NCBI RefSeq assembly: GCF_026191185.1
Contig: NZ_JAPHOV010000001.1
Span: 2,785,001 to 2,849,000 of the forward strand
Direction: 5' to 3'
Source: Legionella sp. PATHC032
GTDB lineage: Bacteria > Pseudomonadota > Gammaproteobacteria > Legionellales > Legionellaceae
DNA length: 64,000 bases
Made by a program: the position numbers and the translations under genes. Positions 37,744 to 45,572 of this stretch are shown here, in pieces. Under the pieces are notes generated by a model. The model searched no databases. It worked only from the letters and a program-made list of their open reading frames with translations, and had not been told where the DNA came from. The number at the start of each line of letters is the position of its first letter. The first letter of the stretch is position 1.

Positions 37744-39296
37744 CACCAAGTTGGTAAATATAGTTGTTTCATTCGTTGCCCGTTGGAGTCTGGAGGCAAA
37801 TGATTTTCTTGCTTCAATAAACTGCCCCAGTTAGTACGAGCAGCCATTTCACTTTTTATTTGATTTGAAACAATATCATTCTTGCCTCGTATTTGCCAAC
37901 CGCCTCCAAGAGAGCGGTATAAGCCAACCAGAGCCAGAGACAACTCGCCTGTGGCATTGACCAGCGAAGTTTGTACTCGCAATTGTTGCTGTTCTGCATT
38001 CAATACAGTGGTATAATTTGCCTCTCCTTCTTTATATCTTACTAAAGCCAGTCTTGTCGATTCTATGGCAGCAGCATTGGCTGTTTTAAGTGAAGAAACT
38101 GTTTTTTGCCCCTCAACATAGCGAGTAATGTTATCTTGAACTTCCTGCTGCACTTTGAGCACCAAATTAAGATAGTTGAGCAAGGCTTGTTGGAAAGCAG
38201 CATCCTGAGCCCGCACCGCATTCGTGATTTGGCCATAGTTTAATAAAGGCCATGTCAGTGACGGACCTGCGACTATATTGCGATTAGACCAGTTAAATAT
38301 ATCACTAATGGTAGAATTGCCGATATTATTTGAAGCAAAAACAAAAGTCCCGACTAATGAAAGTGAAGGATAAAGATTAGCCTTCACGGCGCCAATTGCG
38401 GCTGATTGGGCTATAGCCTCCATTCTGGCTTGATAGACATCCGGCCTTCGCGCTATCACCTCTTTGGGAATTCCAACTTCCACTACCGCCGAAGCTTTTG
38501 GTATCCCTTTATTTTTTTTGAGCAAGCCATCCACTTTATCGGGAGTGGTGCCAAGCAATACAGCCAAAATATCTTTTTGATGTTGGAGGTCACTGACGTA
38601 TTGAGGCAGTTTTGATTGGGTTTCCGCAAGTTCTGTTGCTGCTTGTTCCACATCCAGTAAACTGGTTTGACCACCATAATAACGGTCCTTTGCGATTTTA
38701 AGACTCATGGCCTGCACCTGGATATTCGCTTTTGTTACCTTGATTAATTCTTCGCTGGTGCGGATTTTAATAAAAGTACTGGCAATATCTGACGTGAGAG
38801 TAACCAATGCGGAATCATAAGCGGCTAGAGAAGCAAGGAAAAGGGCATCATTAGATTGAATGGCTCTTCGGTATTTTCCCCAAAAATCAAGTTCCCAGCT
38901 TGCGGAAAATCCAAGACTGGCCGTTAAAAAATCGGGGGGAAGAAGCCCCTGTAATTGATTGCCCCCGATTCGATTATAATTATAATCTCCTACCATAGCT
39001 TGCTGCTGGGGATAAAGCTCCCCAACCGATTGAGCAAGCTGTGCCCTTGCTTGCAAAACGCGAACTCCTGCGATTTGCAAGGAGAGATTGTTATGATAAC
39101 CATTATTGATTAATGTGGTTAAAGTGGGATCATTAAAGACTTTCCACCAATTTGCATTTTGAAAGGCGGATTGTTTTATTGTAGGGCTTGAAGTAAGCCA
39201 ATAATTGGCAGCGTCTTTTTTAGGCTCTTTAAAATTTGGCCCGACCAGACAAGAGCTTAGAATCAAACAACTTAAGAGAACAAGGATTTTCAACAT
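37743..39296 (-). CDS. Outer-membrane efflux lipoprotein (OprM/NodT family)
   Basis: 517 residues. A lipoprotein signal peptide has the lipobox LSSC with Cys16 as the lipidated residue, followed by LVGPNFKEP, the classic OprM-type N-terminus. Two OEP repeats with long alpha-helices follow (ASWELDFWGKYRRAI near residue 125). It forms the trimeric exit duct for the pump encoded next to it. First gene of the operon; its promoter lies in 39297-39486, where I see no clear operator. Confidence 0.94.
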   Translation of the reverse strand: MLKILVLLSCLILSSCLVGPNFKEPKKDAANYWLTSSPTIKQSAFQNANWWKVFNDPTLTTLINNGYHNNLSLQIAGVRVLQARAQLAQSVGELYPQQQAMVGDYNYNRIGGNQLQGLLPPDFLTASLGFSASWELDFWGKYRRAIQSNDALFLASLAAYDSALVTLTSDIASTFIKIRTSEELIKVTKANIQVQAMSLKIAKDRYYGGQTSLLDVEQAATELAETQSKLPQYVSDLQHQKDILAVLLGTTPDKVDGLLKKNKGIPKASAVVEVGIPKEVIARRPDVYQARMEAIAQSAAIGAVKANLYPSLSLVGTFVFASNNIGNSTISDIFNWSNRNIVAGPSLTWPLLNYGQITNAVRAQDAAFQQALLNYLNLVLKVQQEVQDNITRYVEGQKTVSSLKTANAAAIESTRLALVRYKEGEANYTTVLNAEQQQLRVQTSLVNATGELSLALVGLYRSLGGGWQIRGKNDIVSNQIKSEMAARTNWGSLLKQENHLPPDSNGQRMKQLYLPTW

Positions 39297-39486
39297 GTAT
39301 ACCAGTATTTCCCTATCTGTTCAAAAGCAGCTTATGTAGATTGAAGATGGATTTGAACTATTGGTTCATCAATCATTAGATATTATCCATGAATACTCAA
39401 TTGAACAAGTATCCTGAAAAAACAAATTCTTACTAATTGATCAACCATCTGGTGATTCAACCTGCCTAAATTTCCCTGTCTGATAT

Positions 39487-39801
39487 TTAGAATTCCGTCT
39501 CAATACGTACCACTTGATAAGAAGGGCTTTCATAGGGATGAGCTTTTTTTAAAGCAGCAACAACCTCTTTGATTTTCTCTCCGGCGCAAATCGTTTCTAC
39601 CTTGTATTCGGGCACTTTTTCCAATTGATTAATTTCTCCAATAAATGCCTGACTACCTGGTAAAGGCATAAACTGACCTTCACCTAAAGTTTGCCAGGCA
39701 CAATGAATATAATTATCAACATGCCCTGCTCCTGCCGCAAAAACCGCATTTTTTACTACGTCAAGATGAGTTTCTGGAACATGAAAATACAACATATACA
39801 T
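39487..39801 (-). CDS. Small NIF3/CutA-like alpha-beta protein
   Basis: 104 residues from ATG 39801. Aligned with the YqfO/NIF3 C-terminal-like family by YFHVPETHLDVVKNAVFAAGAG, YIHCAWQTLGEGQF, and the C-terminal AHPYESPSYQVV with its HPYE motif. Such stand-alone domains have a ferredoxin-like PII/CutA fold and are thought to bind metals or small ligands; the role is unknown. GGGAG lies about 11 nt upstream, rather far, leaving the start uncertain. Confidence 0.75.
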   Translation of the reverse strand: MYMLYFHVPETHLDVVKNAVFAAGAGHVDNYIHCAWQTLGEGQFMPLPGSQAFIGEINQLEKVPEYKVETICAGEKIKEVVAALKKAHPYESPSYQVVRIETEF

Positions 39802-39855
39802 GATAACTATGTCTCCCTTGATATTTATTACCACACTAGATAGAAATACCAGTAA

Positions 39856-41088
39856 TTATCGTAATTCAGGAGAGGCAAAGGAAGCATCCGGGGTAAAATT
39901 TTTCTCTTGATAGGCCAAAAACAAAAAGCCCATCACGCCAACAGCCAATGTCACAGGAATCACCCCAACTCCATAAACAAAAGCGCGAGCTGCATGTGTT
40001 CCCCCATACATATTGACGACATAACCAATCACAGAATGAAAACCATACCCAAAAATCATAATAATCATATTGGCAATTGCAGTAGTAAGCCCCGCAAGAT
40101 TATCGGGAACATAAGTGGATACTTTATAAATCGCCAAAATTTGATAAGAGCAACAAATGCCAACCAGGATAAAACTTATTGTTATACTGGGAACAGTCAG
40201 AACACCTCCGACAAGCAGAGCAAATACCAAAAACATAACCACGCCTGATGCGATGATAGTTCCAAGGTAATACCCTGTTTTTTCTGCGATCAGACTTAAT
40301 ACAGGAGCACCAAAACACATGCCAATATAGATCATTGAAGGAAGATAATTTGCCGTGTTTGTGTTCAAACTGTATGCCATTTTTAAAAAGCCAGAGCCCC
40401 ATACATCAGAAAAACCTTCAAGTGGCCCCAGCATCAATCCTGCAAAACAACACAACAGAATCACTTTACTATTACCAAAAACCATTCTGATATTAGAAAT
40501 CACGCTATCCTGACGAGAAGGCTGTACATCGGGAATGATCAGATAGGTAATACCAGCCAGCACTAGTCCTATGCCTACAAATATTTCCACCACCATTTTA
40601 TAGCCCATAAGTTGACACATATAACTTACAGGACCTCCACCATATACCGCGCCAATAAGTCCTATCATGACTGAAAAACTCAACATCCTTGGAAAATGTT
40701 TCTCCTTAAATGTCATGCGTATTATTTTAAATGTTCCTAAAATGGCAGCCGATGAACCTATACCTATCAGGGCTCTTCCTATCACTGGATAAACCCAATT
40801 TTCAGCAAACAAAATAGGAAGTAAACCAATCACGGTCAACATGATGCATCCCGTCATCACTTTTCTTGGGCCAAAACGATCGAGCATAATCCCAATAGGC
40901 AAATGCATCAAAGAATAACCAATGTAATAAATACCGGAAAATTGCCCAAAAATTGTAGCATCAATGTGAAATTGCTGGGTAATATCATCCAACATAATAT
41001 TGGGCATAACTCTTAGAACATATTGATATGCGTAAAATATAGACACTATGATCCACACAAACCACGCAGCAACTCGTGAAACAGACAT
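39856..41088 (-). CDS. MFS transporter
   Basis: About 410 residues with 12 helices. The family signature GIMLDRFGPRKVM lies between helices 2 and 3, and YAYQYVLRVMPNIMLDDI in helix 1 is common in Legionella MFS proteins. Legionella has many such permeases, including the Pht amino-acid transporters; I cannot say whether this is one of them. ATG at 41088 follows GAGGG. It is divergent from the Lrp-type regulator, which probably controls it. Confidence 0.82.
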   Translation of the reverse strand: MSVSRVAAWFVWIIVSIFYAYQYVLRVMPNIMLDDITQQFHIDATIFGQFSGIYYIGYSLMHLPIGIMLDRFGPRKVMTGCIMLTVIGLLPILFAENWVYPVIGRALIGIGSSAAILGTFKIIRMTFKEKHFPRMLSFSVMIGLIGAVYGGGPVSYMCQLMGYKMVVEIFVGIGLVLAGITYLIIPDVQPSRQDSVISNIRMVFGNSKVILLCCFAGLMLGPLEGFSDVWGSGFLKMAYSLNTNTANYLPSMIYIGMCFGAPVLSLIAEKTGYYLGTIIASGVVMFLVFALLVGGVLTVPSITISFILVGICCSYQILAIYKVSTYVPDNLAGLTTAIANMIIMIFGYGFHSVIGYVVNMYGGTHAARAFVYGVGVIPVTLAVGVMGFLFLAYQEKNFTPDASFASPELR

Positions 41089-41209
41089 AATCACCCTCAG
41101 AAAAGCAGATAAAAGATCATTAAGACCAAATAATTGTCATAAAGTATTTTATCTTACTTCCATTGAAATTGGATTGCAAAAAACAAAATAAATTCCTATA
41201 TTTTGAACT

Positions 41210-41249
41210 ATAATTCTAATTTAATAGATTTTTTTGGAATATAATTCTA
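41210..41249. promoter_or_regulatory. Candidate Lrp-type operator pair
   Basis: ATAATTCTA occurs at 41210-41218 and 41241-41249, exactly 31 bp (three helical turns) apart, in the gap between the divergent MFS and Lrp genes. Phased sites on one face suit an octameric Lrp protein. Inference. Confidence 0.4.
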
Positions 41250-41287
41250 TCCTAATAAGTATCAATCCCATTTTCATTGCATTAAAT

Positions 41288-41761
41288 ATGATACTCGATC
41301 GTACTGATAAAAAAATACTTGAAATACTCCAATCAAATTGCGAAATCAATAACCAGGAATTGGCCGACCTTGTGGCGTTATCTCCTTCTTCCTGCCTGCG
41401 TCGAGTCAAATTATTAACAGATAATGGTTATATTAAGAAACAGGTTGCCCTGCTTGAGCCAGAAAAAGTAGGATTAAAATTGACCGTCATTGTTTTAGTA
41501 GGGTTAAATAACCATCAGCCAGAGATTATGAATCAATTTGAAAAAACCATTCAACTTTTCCCGGAAGTCATTCAATGTTACCTGATTACAGGTCAATCTG
41601 CTGATTATTTATTGAAGATAATTGTGCCTGATTTAAACGCTTATCAAGCGTTTTTATTAGGAAAATTAACACGCATCAATGGCGTTGCAAGTGTTCATTC
41701 CAGCTTTATATTACGCAATGTTTGTGACACGACCGCCCTACCCCTTGATCATTTGGATTAG
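41288..41761 (+). CDS. Lrp/AsnC-family transcriptional regulator
   Basis: 157 residues from the ATG at 41288, which begins MILDRTDKKILEILQ, the standard AsnC N-terminus. The helix-turn-helix is at residues 20-45 (NNQELADLVALSPSSCLRRVKLL). A C-terminal RAM ligand-binding domain (about 65-145) includes the VIQCYLITGQSADYLLKI core. It probably responds to an amino acid and regulates itself and the divergent transporter. The upstream in-frame start at 41234 is less likely. Confidence 0.9.
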   Translation: MILDRTDKKILEILQSNCEINNQELADLVALSPSSCLRRVKLLTDNGYIKKQVALLEPEKVGLKLTVIVLVGLNNHQPEIMNQFEKTIQLFPEVIQCYLITGQSADYLLKIIVPDLNAYQAFLLGKLTRINGVASVHSSFILRNVCDTTALPLDHLD

Positions 41762-41958
41762 GGCACTGTTCTTCGAATATTAAATTATTCAATAAATACT
41801 AACTCGAAAGTACCTGACTCTACCTATAAAATCAAAAATTCTATAAAAAAATAGATAAAAATAGAACAAATTTATTAATTTAATGCTTATTTTTATAGGT
41901 TTTAATCTGAATTTAAATTATAATTGCTGGCCTAATTTAAGTTAAATTGGAGTAAAAA

Positions 41959-42300
41959 ATGTCAATGACTCTCTCGTTAGGTCAAAAATACGGCTCATTC
42001 TTTTGGGGATGTACTAAATTTGCTGTTTCCCCCTATACCAATACTTTTCTATCCATCGTGAAATCAAAAGAGGTTGAAGAAGCAGATTGTTTATCCAAGG
42101 CTCTTGCTGCCAGCATTGTCTGCGGAGTTCTCACTTTTGTTGTTCCGGTATTACCAGTTCTATGCGCTTTTACGTTTACCCTGTCTTCAATAGCCATGTT
42201 GCTTGCGGTAGCCAGCATGTTCGTGACTTATCCGATTGCAATACTTGGTGATGCACTGTGCGGACCAGAATTGTCTGACGATTACCATTATTCTTTCTAA
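41959..42300 (+). CDS. Small hydrophobic membrane protein, unknown
   Basis: 113 residues with GGAG 6-7 nt before the ATG. Two or three hydrophobic helices fill residues 47-100, and a short acidic tail ends the protein. No family recognised. Followed by a very strong terminator, so it is transcribed alone from the A+T-rich region 41762-41958, which has TATAAT-like elements but no clear -35. Confidence 0.65.
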   Translation: MSMTLSLGQKYGSFFWGCTKFAVSPYTNTFLSIVKSKEVEEADCLSKALAASIVCGVLTFVVPVLPVLCAFTFTLSSIAMLLAVASMFVTYPIAILGDALCGPELSDDYHYSF

Positions 42301-42344
42301 TCAGTTTTAAGATAATTTCATTTGAAATCATCATAAGTATCAAC

Positions 42345-42391
42345 AATCAGGAAGAGTATTTTTAAACTCGTAAAAAATACTCTTCCTGATT
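42345..42391 (+). terminator. Strong intrinsic terminator
   Basis: A 19-bp perfect inverted repeat with a 9-nt loop; the stem contains AGGAAGAGTATTTTT and its complement, with T/A-rich flanks. Confidence 0.8.
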
Positions 42392-42520
42392 GATATTGAT
42401 CAAAAATAAACCCCACCATCAACAAAAGCCCTTAATTTACTCACTGTGAATTATACATGTTTGATATGATCAAAAAGCATATGCTAAGATATGCTGATTT
42501 TGATTCAAAAAGGTAAAAAC

Positions 42521-43051
42521 ATGTCTAAATTCCCGCACAAGACCCCTGAGACACTTCGTCAATATTTCCGAGAAAAAAACCTGGAACAATTAATAGAAAT
42601 TAATCGTTCCTATGGACCTCATTTTGAAAATCTGGAAAACGCGATTGATAGACTGACTCAAGCAATATCCACTCAAGAAGTAAAACTATCCCGACTTTTA
42701 AAAGAACAGGAAGAGATTTCCCAAAATTACGGAAAAATCGTTATTGAACAAGAACAATATGAAAACAATCGTTCATCAATTATGAGCGATTCTTGTACTG
42801 GAGCAGAACGCTATTTAGCACTCAATGCTCTTGGGAAGTCACCATTAGATTGCTACTATAGCAATAGCAGCCGTTTACAAAATGAAATCGATGCGACATA
42901 CAAAAAATTAAGTGAATTAAATTCCCATCTTGCTTTGTGGAAAAATCAAAGATCGAAAGCGGTTTCTGAATTAAAAATATTAAACCCTATTATCGATGAA
43001 AAAAGAAGAGAACTCGAAGTCGCTCCTCAGTTTACATTGAGTTCAAACTAA
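42521..43051 (+). CDS. Coiled-coil protein, unknown
   Basis: 176 residues from ATG 42521, chosen because AAAAAGG lies about 8 nt upstream; an earlier ATG at 42491 has none. Helical and charged, with a heptad pattern across about residues 30-70 and 115-160. There is no signal peptide or membrane helix. No family recognised; it could be an effector-like protein but nothing proves it. A near-palindrome, CCCGGGTTA...TAATCCGGG, follows the stop. Confidence 0.6.
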   Translation: MSKFPHKTPETLRQYFREKNLEQLIEINRSYGPHFENLENAIDRLTQAISTQEVKLSRLLKEQEEISQNYGKIVIEQEQYENNRSSIMSDSCTGAERYLALNALGKSPLDCYYSNSSRLQNEIDATYKKLSELNSHLALWKNQRSKAVSELKILNPIIDEKRRELEVAPQFTLSSN

Positions 43052-43143
43052 AAATTGATAAACCTAACCCGGGTTAATCTTAATTATAATCCGGGCGAGC
43101 GTCCTAATCATTCAATACCAGTCCTATTTCACCTTGCCCTGTC

Positions 43144-43512
43144 TTACTCATCATCCATATGCAAGGAGTTTATTTTCAGCTTGTTACACGCATCCAGAAT
43201 TTCTCTTATACAATCCCCATGATCATCGAGGTAATGAAAATCATAATTCATAAAAACATCATGATGTTCCGTATTCAGCGTACATTGGGTATGGGTACTT
43301 GACGCAATTTTTTCCTTATCAAAAATCTCGATCTTATAAACGACACTTCCTTCTTTATATATGCGACATTCTGTATCCTTGTCATCCAAAAAGGCTACAT
43401 GCAAAAAACCCATGTTAAAACAGGGACAGGCAAATAGCTCGCTTGAACTAGTGAAGAAAAAAAGAAATAAGGCAAAGAATATCTTGCTATAGTGAGCTTT
43501 AGTGATTTGCAT
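43144..43512 (-). CDS. Secreted or periplasmic protein, unknown
   Basis: 122 residues. The N-terminal signal peptide has a hydrophobic core FFALFLFFF and probable cleavage near SSSELFA, leaving a mature protein with five cysteines (CPC near the new N-terminus). No family recognised. It is followed on the other side by copy B of the dispersed repeat. Confidence 0.65.
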   Translation of the reverse strand: MQITKAHYSKIFFALFLFFFTSSSELFACPCFNMGFLHVAFLDDKDTECRIYKEGSVVYKIEIFDKEKIASSTHTQCTLNTEHHDVFMNYDFHYLDDHGDCIREILDACNKLKINSLHMDDE

Positions 43513-43567
43513 ATTCTTCCCTGATTAATTGTCTTTTGTCTAATTGTAGACCATTATTAGTCTATCA

Positions 43568-43689
43568 AGACTTACGATACCCCCCCAGATCGAGGCAAAA
43601 AATGTTTTTGACGAGGGAATTTAGATAAACTAAATGACCGAATTAAAAACATTTTTTAACAAAGAGATTGGGGTTTATCCCAAGTCCTG
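43568..43689. repeat. Dispersed inverted-repeat element, copy B
   Basis: Nearly complete copy: GACTTACGATACCCCCC at one end and GGGGTTTATCCCAAGTCCTG at the other, with the shared interior GGCAAAAAATGTTTTTGA, ATAAACTAAATGACCGAATT and TTTAACAAAGAGATTGGGG. Confidence 0.8.
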
Positions 43690-43731
43690 CCTATAGTTTA
43701 ATAAAAAGGATAATCTTGACAGGAATCTATT

Positions 43732-43911
43732 ATGTTAAGTTGGGCACCTATCTTTTTTATCATTGCAATTATTGCAGCCGCGTTTGGATTTGGCGGCATT
43801 GCAGTGGCTGCCGCTGGAATTGCAAAAATATTATTCTTTCTATTTTTGGTGATGTTTGTCATATTTCTTATTATGGGATTACTCGGGCGTCGTGGCCCTC
43901 CTCCTGTTTAG
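43732..43911 (+). CDS. DUF1328/YtjA-type small membrane protein
   Basis: 59 residues, short enough to be missed by length filters. ATG at 43732 has AGGA at 8 nt. It starts [22 protein letters not shown] and continues through a second helix to [11 protein letters not shown]; the MLxWAxxFxxxAxIAAxxGFGGxA pattern is the DUF1328 signature. Two membrane helices. E. coli YtjA-like proteins appear in stress or acid-response sets, function unknown. It stands between repeat copy B and the convergent aldolase-like gene. Confidence 0.85.
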   Translation: MLSWAPIFFIIAIIAAAFGFGGIAVAAAGIAKILFFLFLVMFVIFLIMGLLGRRGPPPV

Positions 43912-43936
43912 CAAAAGCAAGGTTGCCTAGAATAGA

Positions 43937-45067
43937 TTATTGTGATTTTCCACGCATGTCGATATCCCAAATATCGACAACAACATTATTTTCTGTGATA
44001 TAAAACTTATCATACAAGTTTATTGTCGGATCACAATGAGGAACGATAAGCTCTAAAACATCTCCATTTTGCAGGAAATGACTTCCGCCTTCACAAGAAA
44101 ATACCTTGCCATGCTCATCTCCAAACCCACCCCAATCATAAAGCAGTCCGGGATGACTAATAATATGTGGTTTATGATGAGGATCGACATAAATTGATTT
44201 CGTTCCTGCATCAACAGTAACGTGCTCTTTACGATTACTGCTTATCACGCTCGTTAAAAGAGTCATCGAGTTTTTAAATAGTTGAAAGCTTGATGGGTTA
44301 TTTTTTGAACCAATTGAACCATACTCAACATCCATTACAGCATATGAGCCAGGTTGGATTTCCGTTATTTCGCTCGCCTCAACATCAATATCGAAAGTAC
44401 CAGTTCCGGTGCCGGTTAATATTTCACAAGGGAGATCAGCTTCTCTAAAATTCTGAACAATCTTGCTGGCCATTTCCATAATGCTTAGAGAGAATGCTCT
44501 TCTTTCGTCATAGTTTTGGATGTGTTGCAAATGGCCTGCATAACATTGAATTCCTTTTAGCTTGAGCCAATTCATCCCATTGATGAAATGACCGTATTCC
44601 AATGCTGTCTGGGGATGAATGCCGGTTCGGCCAATACCTGAATCGATATCAAGCAAGACTTGAACTGGTTGGTTTAGCGACTTACCGAGTTCATTAAGCG
44701 CGCGAATATTATCCTTGTTATCCACAACCAGCATTAAATCAGGTGCTGATTTAAGACAATTAAATAATCTTGAATACTTGGCCTCGGATACAATGGGTGA
44801 AGTAATCAAAACATTTGTAATTTGTTTAGATATCAAGACTTCAGCTTCTGATAGCTTGGCAGCAGAAATCCCTATTGCCCCATATTCAAGTTGTAAACGT
44901 GCGATTTGAGAACATTTATGAGTTTTACAATGTGGCCTTATTCCTATATCCCAGTTGAAGCCATGTTGCTGCATCATTTTTAAGTTGTATTTCAGCTTTT
45001 CATAATCAATTACAAGACATGGTGTATTTAACTCTATCTTATGAAGCCCGATGTATTTTTCTTTCAT
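43937..45067 (-). CDS. D-threonine aldolase/D-serine dehydratase-like PLP enzyme
   Basis: 376 residues from ATG 45067, where the family N-terminus LNTPCLVIDYEKLKYN begins; the longer frame to 45130 adds a non-homologous leader. PLP is held by the Lys in IRPHCKTHK, with the alanine-racemase-like barrel following, and GTGTGTFDID binds phosphate. The C-terminal HCDPTINLYDKF holds the His/Cys metal ligands. Members cleave D-3-hydroxyamino acids or dehydrate D-serine; the substrate here is not resolved. Confidence 0.88.
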   Translation of the reverse strand: MKEKYIGLHKIELNTPCLVIDYEKLKYNLKMMQQHGFNWDIGIRPHCKTHKCSQIARLQLEYGAIGISAAKLSEAEVLISKQITNVLITSPIVSEAKYSRLFNCLKSAPDLMLVVDNKDNIRALNELGKSLNQPVQVLLDIDSGIGRTGIHPQTALEYGHFINGMNWLKLKGIQCYAGHLQHIQNYDERRAFSLSIMEMASKIVQNFREADLPCEILTGTGTGTFDIDVEASEITEIQPGSYAVMDVEYGSIGSKNNPSSFQLFKNSMTLLTSVISSNRKEHVTVDAGTKSIYVDPHHKPHIISHPGLLYDWGGFGDEHGKVFSCEGGSHFLQNGDVLELIVPHCDPTINLYDKFYITENNVVVDIWDIDMRGKSQ

Positions 45068-45572
45068 GAGATTATTCACCACAATAACCAATAAATGCGT
45101 TTTATGACATAAATTACTTAGGTTTGCCATAATTTAAGCTTTTATTAAACTATTTTTTAAAAGATGAGCATCCTAATGCTCAAAGATCAATATAAAATTT
45201 CATAACTGACTGCAATTAGCTGGCTCCTTGATTTCAATGATTTTATAATTGATGTGTTATTTGCTTCTTACATCAACCACCATTTTTCTCTGATTCAAAT
45301 CATTCTATTTTGTTATTAATAAATAATTTCAGGATATTTACCTCTCCCAAACAAAACTCCATTCCTTTGGTAACAAAAAAAATTTAGTGCTTATTTTTAT
45401 CAAACTTCAAAATTTGAACTAATCGGTTAGAAAATAAATGCCCTGAAAATTTAAATACACAAATGTCGCTTATGCGACATGTCACCTCATTTTTCGATAA
45501 CCACAAAAGGTTAATATTTAATCATAAAGATTAATTATATATCTTTAAGATTAAATTTTAACGAGGTGCATC
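45068..45572. other. 505-bp intergenic region before lem26 with a small palindrome
   Basis: A+T-rich and without a gene. At 45463-45480 is a perfect palindrome, ATGTCGC-TTAT-GCGACAT, unusually G+C-rich for this stretch and about 95 bp before the lem26 start: a candidate operator. Nearer the gene are TTAATATTTAAT and similar tracts that only weakly resemble half of a PmrA box. GAGGTG sits 6 nt before the lem26 ATG. Confidence 0.5.

Noticed and set aside
39856..41088. Naming the MFS gene as a Pht amino-acid transporter
   Set aside because: Legionella has many similar permeases and no residue pattern here settles the subgroup.
45510..45560. PmrA box before lem26
   Set aside because: Only one half matches (TTAATATT) and the 11-bp period is absent in this A+T-rich tract.
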